DNA of 64,000 nucleotides from Spirochaetales bacterium Spiro_12 (GTDB lineage: Bacteria > Spirochaetota > Spirochaetia > Treponematales > Rectinemataceae), in the NCBI GenBank assembly GCA_001603165.1, contig LVBN01000048.1:29480-93479 (forward strand), written 5' to 3'. The position numbers were made by a program, and so were the translations under genes. Shown one piece after another: positions 51,580 to 58,809 of this stretch; the first letter of the stretch is position 1, and each line of letters starts with the position of its first letter. The notes under the pieces are model-generated. The model saw nothing but the letters and a program-made list of their open reading frames with translations, was not told the origin of the DNA and ran no database searches.

Positions 51580-52833
51580 TCAGTACATTCCGTATTCGCC
51601 GGTATCCTCGAGCAGTTCGTTGACCTGCTTCACCTTCTGTTTGGCCAGATCGGCCAACTTCTGGGAAGTGCCTGCGGTGTTGATCGACTCGATGATCACC
51701 TCGCCGATGAGATCGCGGGCGTTGCCGACGGCGCTCATGTAGGGCCTGTCGAAGGGATTGCCGTTCTTGGCGGCGAAAGCCTGGGAGGCCACGAGTTCAG
51801 GGTTGGCCTTGGCGACCACGGCGGGATCGGCCCATGCGGAGTTGCGGGACATGGGGATCGAAGCGCCGCCCAAGGCCTTCTTGGCCAGGTCCGCGCTGGT
51901 GGCCCACTTGATGAAGTCCATGGCCTGAGCCTTGTTCTTGGACTGGCGGGCCACGGCCATGCCCCAGGATACGACAAAGAAGGGATTGCTAGCCTTGGGG
52001 CCGGCGGGCAGATTGGCGATGCCCACGTCTGCGGCGGTCACCTGGCTCTTGGCCGGATCGACGATCTGGCCGAAGAACACCGAGGCGTCGGTCCACATGG
52101 CAACCTTTCCTGCCTGGAAGAGAGGCATTATGTTCTCCCAGGACATGGAGGTTACGCCGGTGGGGCCGTAGAGGGCCAGAAGCTTGCCATAGAAGCGGAT
52201 TGCGTCCAGGGCTTCCTTGGAATCGAAGACCGCCACGCCCTTGTCCAGGTACTTTCCACCATAGTTATACACGTAGCTGGAAAGCTGGGTGACGGCAGCC
52301 GCGCCCTTGCCACGGGAAGCGAAGCCGGAGATATCGGTGGAATCCAGAGCCTTGGCGGCGGCCTCGAGCTCGGCGAAAGTCCTGGGCACCGAGAGTCCGG
52401 CCTTCTTGAAGAGATCCTTTCTGTAGTAAAGCACCTGCCACTCGGTGACCAAGGGTACCAGGTAAGGTTTGTTGCCGAAGCGGGCGACGCCCATGGCGCT
52501 TTCGGGATAATCGGAGAAATCGTAGCTCGTAAGGGGCTCGTACCAGCCGTTTTTGTAGAACATCTTTCCTTCCTGGAGCGGCCTGGTCATAAAGACGTCG
52601 GCGGAGGAGGAGTTGGTGGCAAACTCGGTGGTGAGCTTGGTGGTGAGCTGGCTCTCCTGCAGGCTCTCAACATTGACTTTTACGCCAGTGGCTTTTTCGT
52701 ACTCGGGGATGTACTGCTTCAAAAGATCCCCATAAGGATGGTTGGCGACAAGGACACGGATCTCCTTGGCTTGGGCCCCGGCTCCGAATACCAGCGCCGC
52801 GAGCAGCAGCAGGGTAATCAGTTTTGATTTCAT
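51580..52833 (-). CDS. Extracellular solute-binding protein of the sugar ABC transporter
   Basis: A 417-residue exported binding protein of family 1 (MalE-like). Signal peptide about 1-21 with cleavage near AGAQA and no lipobox. ADVFMTRPLQEGKMFYKNGWYEPL and VTEWQVLYYRKDLFKKAGL are standard cluster B binding-protein motifs. AAGGAGG precedes the ATG. It precedes the two permeases, with hairpins between. The sugar is unknown; the neighbouring gnd, kinase and dehydrogenases suggest a sugar acid or a sugar oxidised before phosphorylation. Confidence 0.93.
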   Translation of the reverse strand: MKSKLITLLLLAALVFGAGAQAKEIRVLVANHPYGDLLKQYIPEYEKATGVKVNVESLQESQLTTKLTTEFATNSSSADVFMTRPLQEGKMFYKNGWYEPLTSYDFSDYPESAMGVARFGNKPYLVPLVTEWQVLYYRKDLFKKAGLSVPRTFAELEAAAKALDSTDISGFASRGKGAAAVTQLSSYVYNYGGKYLDKGVAVFDSKEALDAIRFYGKLLALYGPTGVTSMSWENIMPLFQAGKVAMWTDASVFFGQIVDPAKSQVTAADVGIANLPAGPKASNPFFVVSWGMAVARQSKNKAQAMDFIKWATSADLAKKALGGASIPMSRNSAWADPAVVAKANPELVASQAFAAKNGNPFDRPYMSAVGNARDLIGEVIIESINTAGTSQKLADLAKQKVKQVNELLEDTGEYGMY

Positions 52834-52920
52834 TGAAACCTCCTTGACTAAAATATATGATATACGATTCCTCTCCTGCCCAAGTATCCCACCATTTCCC
52901 TATGCAGTCAAGATTAGTTT

Positions 52921-52935
52921 TGAAAAATGTTTTCA
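52921..52935. promoter_or_regulatory. Candidate RpiR operator between the ABC and gnd loci
   Basis: TGAAAAATGTTTTCA is a 6-3-6 perfect inverted repeat in the 177-bp gap between the divergent binding-protein and RpiR genes. It is of the GAAA-N5-TTTC style. Binding by the adjacent RpiR protein is an inference. Confidence 0.45.
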
Positions 52936-53010
52936 CCGTATTGGTTATTTTTTTCACGATCTTCTTTACAGAACTCGATACGGATGATACAACCTTTCAT
53001 AAGAGGATTG

Positions 53011-53856
53011 ATGGTGACGGACCAGAGCTGCATGTACCTGATTCACTCCTATTCCGACGCGTTCAGCGCCAAGGAGAAACGTGTGGCCGAACACATCCAG
53101 CTCCATCCCTCCGAGGCTGTCCATCCCAGCATCGAAGAGTTGGCGGCCCGTATTGGAGTATCGGTCTCCACCCTCCTCCGCTTTGTCAAAAAACTCGGCT
53201 ACGGCTCTTATCAGGAATTCCGCATCGCCCTGGCGACCGAAACGTTGAAACCCGAATCGCGTTATTATGAAATCGATGTGGAGGAGTCCGGGGATCCGGT
53301 GGGCATTTCGTGCAAAGCGGCGAGGACAGCCCTGGACATGACGGAAAAGCTCGTGGACAGGGATTGCCTCAGGACGGTTTCGGAGATGGCATGCAAATCG
53401 GCCTGGGTCTGCATTTTCGGACTGGGCGGCTCGGGGCTTGTCGCCCGGGACGCCCTGCACAAACTCATACGTTCAGGAATCCGCTGCCAATCCGCCGAGG
53501 ATTTCCATCTCCAGCTCATGATGGCATCCCAGGTGGGCGAAGGGGACCTCGCCCTCCTCATCTCCCACACAGGGGCCAACAAGGATAGTCTTGCCATCGC
53601 CGAAGTGTTGAGGAGGAACAACTGCCCCCTGGTGGTCATAACCACCTATCCCAGGTCCCCTCTGGCCAGGATGGCCGACTATCTCCTGGTGGCCGGAGCG
53701 CCCGGTTCTTCGGTGATTTCCGAGGCGTTTTCTGCCAGGATAGCCCATCTGGCCATTATCGATTCCCTCTATATAGAGGTGATGGGCCAGCTTAAGGCCA
53801 GGGGCATGAGAAACGTCGAAAAAATGCGGACTGCGATAGCAGGTAGAAGGATATAA
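53011..53856 (+). CDS. RpiR/MurR-family transcriptional regulator
   Basis: A 281-residue regulator. The N-terminal HTH_6 domain has SIEELAARIGVSVSTLLRFVKKLGYGSYQEFRIAL. The SIS sugar-phosphate-binding domain (about 105-270) has FGLGGSGLVARDALHKL and LISHTGANKDSLAIAE. Members sense phosphosugars. ATG 53011 is chosen (GAGG 4 nt upstream); the open frame extends to 52927 without a ribosome site. It is the first gene of the gnd direction and divergent from the sugar transporter, so both are likely targets. Confidence 0.92.
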   Translation: MVTDQSCMYLIHSYSDAFSAKEKRVAEHIQLHPSEAVHPSIEELAARIGVSVSTLLRFVKKLGYGSYQEFRIALATETLKPESRYYEIDVEESGDPVGISCKAARTALDMTEKLVDRDCLRTVSEMACKSAWVCIFGLGGSGLVARDALHKLIRSGIRCQSAEDFHLQLMMASQVGEGDLALLISHTGANKDSLAIAEVLRRNNCPLVVITTYPRSPLARMADYLLVAGAPGSSVISEAFSARIAHLAIIDSLYIEVMGQLKARGMRNVEKMRTAIAGRRI

Positions 53857-53875
53857 GCCAATTTCAAAAGCAGGT

Positions 53876-53909
53876 GGAGTTTCAAAACTCTTCCGAGTTT
53901 TGAAACTCC
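53876..53909. repeat. Perfect hairpin between the RpiR gene and gnd
   Basis: A 15-bp stem (GGAGTTTCAAAACTC with GAGTTTTGAAACTCC) around TTCC. Each arm is itself nearly palindromic. No T run follows. Confidence 0.85.
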
Positions 53910-53957
53910 TCGAACATATGGAAGGCGCTTATCGCTTAGGAGCGCCGTGGAGGGAAC

Positions 53958-55409
53958 ATGAAAGCTGATATAGGACTCGTGGGCTTGGCTGTTATGGGCG
54001 AAAACCTCGTCCTCAACATGGAGGGTAAGGGATTCTCCGTGGCTGTTTACAACAGGACCACGAGTAAGGTAGACGATTTTCTGGCCGGCAGGGGGGCGGG
54101 CAAGAAAATCCTGGGAGCCCACTCCAGCGCCGAACTGGCCTCTCTTCTTGCATCGCCCCGCAAGGTGATGATCATGGTCAAGGCTGGCCAGGCGGTGGAC
54201 GACACCATAGCCCAGCTCCTGCCCTATCTGGACAAGGGCGATATCATCATCGACGGTGGCAATTCCAACTACGAAGATACCAGGCGAAGGGCGGCGGAGC
54301 TGGAAGCCAAGGGCTTCCTCTTCGTGGGCTCCGGCGTATCGGGAGGAGAGGAAGGAGCGCTCAACGGTCCGTCCCTGATGCCCGGCGGTTCGGCGGCCGC
54401 CTGGAAGCATATTCGGCCCATATTCCAGGCCATAGCCGCCAAGGTGGAGGACGGCAGCCCCTGCTGCGACTGGGTGGGCTCCGACGGGGCCGGCCATTTC
54501 GTGAAAATGGTGCACAACGGCATCGAATACGGGGATATGCAGCTCATCTGCGAGGTCTATCAGATCATGAGGGATCGGCTGGGCATGAGCGAGGACGAGA
54601 TGAGCGCCGTATTCGCCCAGTGGAATTCCGGCGACCTGGACTCCTACCTGGTGGAGATCACCAGGGACATTCTGGCCTACAAGGACCAGGATGGCAGCCC
54701 CTTGGTCACTAAGATCCTCGACACCGCCGGGCAAAAGGGCACGGGCAAATGGGCCGGCATCGCGGCCCTCAATTTCGGGGTCCCCCTCACCCTCATCGGG
54801 GAATCGGTCTTCGCGCGCTGCCTTTCGGCGGCCAAGGCCGAAAGGGTGATCGCTTCGAAAATCCTCGCGGGACCGAAGGCTTCCGCCTTTACCGGCGACA
54901 AAAAGGCTTTCCTGAAGGATCTGGGCGCCGCCCTCTACGCTGCCAAGGTCGTTTCCTACGCCCAGGGCTTCCTTCTCATGGCAGAGGCGGCCAAGGAATA
55001 CGGCTGGAGCCTGGATTTCGGCTCCATCGCCCTCATGTGGAGGGGCGGCTGCATTATCCGCTCGGTCTTCCTGGGGAAAATCAAGGAAGCCTTCGATAAG
55101 GATAAGACCCTTGCCAATCTCATGCTCGCCCCCTTCTTCGCCGAAAAGCTGGCGGCCGGTCAGGCCAGCTGGCGCCGGGTGGTTTCGGAATGCGCGGCAT
55201 CGGGCATCCCCGCCCCCGCCCTCTACTCCGCCCTTTCCTACTACGACGGGATGCGGACCGAGCGCCTGCCGGCCAACCTGTTACAGGCCCAGCGCGACTA
55301 CTTCGGCGCCCACACCTACGAAAGGGTAGACCAGCCCAGGGGCAAGTTTTTCCATACCAACTGGACAGGCCACGGCGGGACGACCTCCGCCTCCACCTAT
55401 ACCGTATAA
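53958..55409 (+). CDS. gnd: 6-phosphogluconate dehydrogenase, decarboxylating
   Basis: A 483-residue enzyme making ribulose 5-phosphate from 6-phosphogluconate with NADP. The N-terminal Rossmann motif is GLAVMGENL and DGGNSNYEDTRRR follows. The catalytic block GHFVKMVHNGIEYGDMQL supplies Lys and the substrate-contacting residues. The C-terminal GRGGT-type tail is present as HTNWTGHGGTTSASTY. GGAGGG precedes the ATG. Full length of the dimeric class. Completes the oxidative pathway with zwf and pgl at 3-5 kb. Confidence 0.97.
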   Translation: MKADIGLVGLAVMGENLVLNMEGKGFSVAVYNRTTSKVDDFLAGRGAGKKILGAHSSAELASLLASPRKVMIMVKAGQAVDDTIAQLLPYLDKGDIIIDGGNSNYEDTRRRAAELEAKGFLFVGSGVSGGEEGALNGPSLMPGGSAAAWKHIRPIFQAIAAKVEDGSPCCDWVGSDGAGHFVKMVHNGIEYGDMQLICEVYQIMRDRLGMSEDEMSAVFAQWNSGDLDSYLVEITRDILAYKDQDGSPLVTKILDTAGQKGTGKWAGIAALNFGVPLTLIGESVFARCLSAAKAERVIASKILAGPKASAFTGDKKAFLKDLGAALYAAKVVSYAQGFLLMAEAAKEYGWSLDFGSIALMWRGGCIIRSVFLGKIKEAFDKDKTLANLMLAPFFAEKLAAGQASWRRVVSECAASGIPAPALYSALSYYDGMRTERLPANLLQAQRDYFGAHTYERVDQPRGKFFHTNWTGHGGTTSASTYTV

Positions 55410-55429
55410 GTCAAGAAAGGAGCATAACC

Positions 55430-56515
55430 ATGTCGGAGCTTAAAATACCGGCTAAAAAAGCCGGCGGATTGGATTTTCTCTCCCTCGGCGCCCTTGTCAC
55501 CCGGCTCGACCCGGGCATCGTCCCATTTGGCTTCGCCGATCTCTACCAGGTTCACGTATCGGGCGGCGAATTCAACGTCGCCGCAAATCTGGCCCGCTGT
55601 TTCAGTCAGAATACGGCGGTGACCAGCGCCATGGTAGACTACCCCATCGGGGCCAAGATCGAGGGCGAAGTGCGCAAGATGGGCGTTCAGGGTATTTATA
55701 AGCGCTTCAAGCACGATGGGGTGCGGGGGCCCAACATGGCCCAGGTCTGGTCGGACCGAGGCCAGGGCGTGCGCGCCCCCGTGGTCTTTTACAACAGGGC
55801 TAACGAAGCGGCAGCCCTCCTGAAACCCGGGGATTTCGATTGGGACGCCCTCTTCGCCAAAGGAATCCGCTGGTTCCACTCGGGCGGCATATTCGCCGCC
55901 CTTTCCCCCACCACCCCGGAGCTGGTGATAGAAGCCATGAAGGCGGCAAAAAAGGCAGGCGCCGTGGTTTCCTTCGATCTCAACTACAGAGCCAAGCTCT
56001 GGGCGGCCAATGGTTCGGGAGCTTCGGCCTCCTCGGTGCTGGGCCGCATCGCCGAGCAGGTGGATGTCATTGTGGGCAACGAGGAAGATCTGCAGATGGG
56101 CTTAGGGCTAAAGGGACCGGACATCCACGCCGCTTCCAAGCTCGATCCCGAGGCCTTCTACCGAACCATCGAGGAAGTGAAGGAGCGCTGGCCCAACGTG
56201 AAGGCCGTGGCCACCACCCTCAGGGAAGTGAAATCCACCAACCGCCACCTCTGGAGCGCGGTGCTCTGGCTGGAAGGCAAGCGCTACGCCGCCCCCACCG
56301 CCGAGCTGGACGTCTACGACAGGGTGGGCGGCGGCGATGGCTTCGCCACCGGCCTCTTCTACGGTCTTCTGGAGGGCAAGGACCCCCGGGAAGCCCTGGC
56401 CCTGGGCTGGGCCCACGGCGCCCTTCTCACCACCTTCCCCGGGGATACCACCATGGCGACCCTGGATCAGGTGGTGGCCTTCTCCAAGGGCGGCTCGGCA
56501 CGGATTCAGCGTTAA
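55430..56515 (+). CDS. PfkB-family sugar kinase (2-keto-3-deoxygluconate kinase-like)
   Basis: A 361-residue ribokinase-fold kinase. VSGGEFNVAANLARC at about 42 is PfkB signature 1 and DRVGGGDGFATGLFYG at about 298 is signature 2, with the catalytic Asp in GGGD. The intervening lid and NYRAKLW match KDG-kinase-like members. It would phosphorylate a sugar or 2-keto-3-deoxy sugar acid. AAAGGAG precedes the ATG. It lies 20 bp after gnd. The substrate is not certain. Confidence 0.92.
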   Translation: MSELKIPAKKAGGLDFLSLGALVTRLDPGIVPFGFADLYQVHVSGGEFNVAANLARCFSQNTAVTSAMVDYPIGAKIEGEVRKMGVQGIYKRFKHDGVRGPNMAQVWSDRGQGVRAPVVFYNRANEAAALLKPGDFDWDALFAKGIRWFHSGGIFAALSPTTPELVIEAMKAAKKAGAVVSFDLNYRAKLWAANGSGASASSVLGRIAEQVDVIVGNEEDLQMGLGLKGPDIHAASKLDPEAFYRTIEEVKERWPNVKAVATTLREVKSTNRHLWSAVLWLEGKRYAAPTAELDVYDRVGGGDGFATGLFYGLLEGKDPREALALGWAHGALLTTFPGDTTMATLDQVVAFSKGGSARIQR

Positions 56516-56544
56516 AGCGGGTATAATCGCGAGGTCCGGATCGA

Positions 56545-56582
56545 CAACCGACGGGCTTCGTCTCGGCGCCGTCCGTCGGTTG
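56545..56582. repeat. First of two hairpins before the alcohol dehydrogenase gene
   Basis: CAACCGACGG pairs with CCGTCGGTTG around an 18-nt loop. It lies directly before a second stronger stem at 56587. Confidence 0.75.
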
Positions 56583-56586
56583 AGAA

Positions 56587-56617
56587 GCCGGCGGCGGGCA
56601 TAAGGCCCGCCGCCGGC
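56587..56617. repeat. Strong hairpin before the alcohol dehydrogenase gene
   Basis: GCCGGCGGCGGGC pairs perfectly with GCCCGCCGCCGGC (13 bp) around ATAAG, in the gap between the kinase and the Zn alcohol dehydrogenase. No T run follows on the plus strand. Confidence 0.85.
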
Positions 56618-56644
56618 CGATGAAAATTGTATCAGGGAGGCCCC

Positions 56645-57682
56645 ATGAAAGCCCTTGTGCTCGAAGCGTACAACAAGCTTGTCTATAGGGAAGATTACCC
56701 GGAGCCACGATTGAGGGCTCCCGATGATGTGATAGTCCGCATCCGGGCTTCGGCCATCTGCGGCTCCGACGTGCATGGCATGGACGGCTCCACGGGCAGA
56801 CGAATACCCCCGATCGTCATGGGCCACGAGGCGGCGGGAGAAATCGTGGAAACCGGCTCGGCAGTGCGGCTCTTCAAGGCGGGCGACAGGGTCACCTTCG
56901 ATTCCACCGAATACTGCGGCACTTGTTTTCACTGTCGAAGGGGGGAGGTGAACCTCTGCGACAACCGGATGGTCCTGGGCGTTTCCTGCGCCGACTACCG
57001 CAGGGACGGAAGCTTCGCCGAATATCTGGCGGTGCCGGAGCGCATACTCTACGCCATGCCCGCGGCCCTCGACTTCGCCGCGGCCTCTCTGGCCGAACCC
57101 ACCGCGGTGGCCGCCCACGCGGCGGCCATCACGCCCATGGCCATGGGTGATTCCACGGCGGTGATAGGCTCGGGCCTTATCGGCCTCCTCCTCATCCAAA
57201 TCCTGCGGGCCCATTCCCCCGGGCTCGTCCTAGCCCTGGATACCGATCCCGAGCGCAGGGCCGCGGCCCTGGCCGCCGGCGCCAGCGTAGCACTGGACCC
57301 CGCCGATTCTGCCAGCCATGGAAGGATTCTCGAACTCACCGAAGGTCGGGGAGTGGATAGGAGCTTTGAGGCGGTGGGCTCATCAGCCCCCATCGCCACC
57401 GCCATAGCCGCCACCCGTAAGGGAGGCTCGGTGACCCTCATCGGGAACCTGAGCCCCAGGGTGGAGCTGCCCCTGCAGTCGGTGGTCACCCGGCAGATCA
57501 GCCTCTTCGGTTCCTGCGCCATGGCCGGGGAGTACCCTCTGGTCCTGAGGCTTCTGGCATCCGGCAAGATCAGGAGCGATTCGATCATCAGCGCCAAGGC
57601 ACCCCTATCCGAGGGAGCCGAATGGTTCGCCCGGCTCTACGCCCGGGAAAAGGGCCTGCTCAAGGTAGTCCTGGAACCTTAA
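56645..57682 (+). CDS. Zinc-dependent alcohol/polyol dehydrogenase (MDR family)
   Basis: A 345-residue medium-chain dehydrogenase. Catalytic zinc ligands are Cys39 (SAICGSD), His61 and Glu62 (GHEAAGE). The structural zinc is held by Cys91, 94, 97 and 105 in CGTCFHCRRGEVNLC. The Rossmann motif IGSGLIGLL is at about 176. It resembles sorbitol, threonine or sugar-alcohol dehydrogenases. GGGAGG precedes ATG 56645. It probably oxidises a polyol or sugar-derived alcohol in the same pathway as the neighbouring kinase and Gfo/Idh enzyme. Confidence 0.93.
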   Translation: MKALVLEAYNKLVYREDYPEPRLRAPDDVIVRIRASAICGSDVHGMDGSTGRRIPPIVMGHEAAGEIVETGSAVRLFKAGDRVTFDSTEYCGTCFHCRRGEVNLCDNRMVLGVSCADYRRDGSFAEYLAVPERILYAMPAALDFAAASLAEPTAVAAHAAAITPMAMGDSTAVIGSGLIGLLLIQILRAHSPGLVLALDTDPERRAAALAAGASVALDPADSASHGRILELTEGRGVDRSFEAVGSSAPIATAIAATRKGGSVTLIGNLSPRVELPLQSVVTRQISLFGSCAMAGEYPLVLRLLASGKIRSDSIISAKAPLSEGAEWFARLYAREKGLLKVVLEP

Positions 57683-57694
57683 AGAGGTATCGTC

Positions 57695-58768
57695 ATGGAA
57701 AAAACGCGCTTCGGTCTCTACGGCTACGGCAAGGTGGCCCAGCTCCACGCCAGGGCCCTGGCAACATGCGAAAACGCCCAGCTCGTGTCTGTCTGCGGAA
57801 GAGATATAAGGAAGGCCTCGGCCTTCGCCGTACAGTGGGGTATTCAGGCCCGGGATTCCGCCCAGGAGATGGCCGACAGGGACAAAGCCGAAGCGGTTAT
57901 CGTCACGACGCCCCATCCCCTGCACGCCCAGAGTTCCCTGGAATGTCTGCGCACGGGGCTCCATGTCCTGGTGGAAAAACCCATGGCCCTCAGGGTGGCC
58001 GACTGCGACGCCATGATCGCCGCCGCCCTCGCGGAGCGCCGCAGCCTCGGAGTCATAAGCCAACGCCGCTGGTACCCCTCGACCCGGCGGATAAAAACCG
58101 CCATCGACCAAGGACTGATAGGCAGCCCCCTCCTCGGGCAGGTGACCGTCCTCGGCTGGCGCGACGAAGCCTACTACCGCTCCGACCCCTGGCGCGGCTC
58201 CTGGACCGGCGAGGGCGGCGGCGTCATCGTCAACCAGGCTCCCCACCAGTTGGACCTCCTGGCCTGGTTCATGGGTTCGGTGTCGGCGGTCCAAGGCTCC
58301 TGGATCAACGCCAACCATCCCTATATCGAGGTGGACGACTCGGCGGTGGCCACGGTGCGCTTCGCCAACGGGGGCCTCGGTTCTATTTTCGTCTCCAACT
58401 CGCAAAAACCGGGCATCCATGCCAAAGTGGCTGTGCACGGCAGCTCGGGCGCTTCGCTGGGGGTGCAGACCGACGGAGGGGCCATGTTCATCGCCGGCAT
58501 GAGCGGCGTATTGGAGCCGCCCTACATCGATCTGTGGACCATCCCCGGGCAGGAAGACATGCCGGCGACCTGGAAGATCGAGGATGCCCAGTACTTTTCC
58601 CGTATCGATCCCACCTGGCATTTTTTCCAGCTCCAGGTCGAAGACTTCGCGGCGGCGATCCGCGAAGGGCGCAGGCCCGCAGTCTCCGGGGAGGAGGGTC
58701 GGGAAGCGGTGAAGATCATCGAAGGCATTTATCGTTCCCAGAAAACCGAAGCCCTGGTCAGGTACTAG
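57695..58768 (+). CDS. Gfo/Idh/MocA-family oxidoreductase
   Basis: A 357-residue NAD(P)-dependent sugar dehydrogenase. Rossmann motif LYGYGKVAQLHARAL is at the N-terminus. VEKPMAL supplies the catalytic Lys, and the NQAPHQLDLLAWFMG block carries the active-site His. The C-terminal beta-sheet domain binds the sugar. It starts 12 bp after the Zn dehydrogenase. The convergent giant histidine kinase gene ends 41 bp later. Confidence 0.93.
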   Translation: MEKTRFGLYGYGKVAQLHARALATCENAQLVSVCGRDIRKASAFAVQWGIQARDSAQEMADRDKAEAVIVTTPHPLHAQSSLECLRTGLHVLVEKPMALRVADCDAMIAAALAERRSLGVISQRRWYPSTRRIKTAIDQGLIGSPLLGQVTVLGWRDEAYYRSDPWRGSWTGEGGGVIVNQAPHQLDLLAWFMGSVSAVQGSWINANHPYIEVDDSAVATVRFANGGLGSIFVSNSQKPGIHAKVAVHGSSGASLGVQTDGGAMFIAGMSGVLEPPYIDLWTIPGQEDMPATWKIEDAQYFSRIDPTWHFFQLQVEDFAAAIREGRRPAVSGEEGREAVKIIEGIYRSQKTEALVRY

Positions 58769-58809
58769 AGCCCCTTCGAAAGTCGTCCCGGAGGCGAGGC
58801 TCCATTTCT

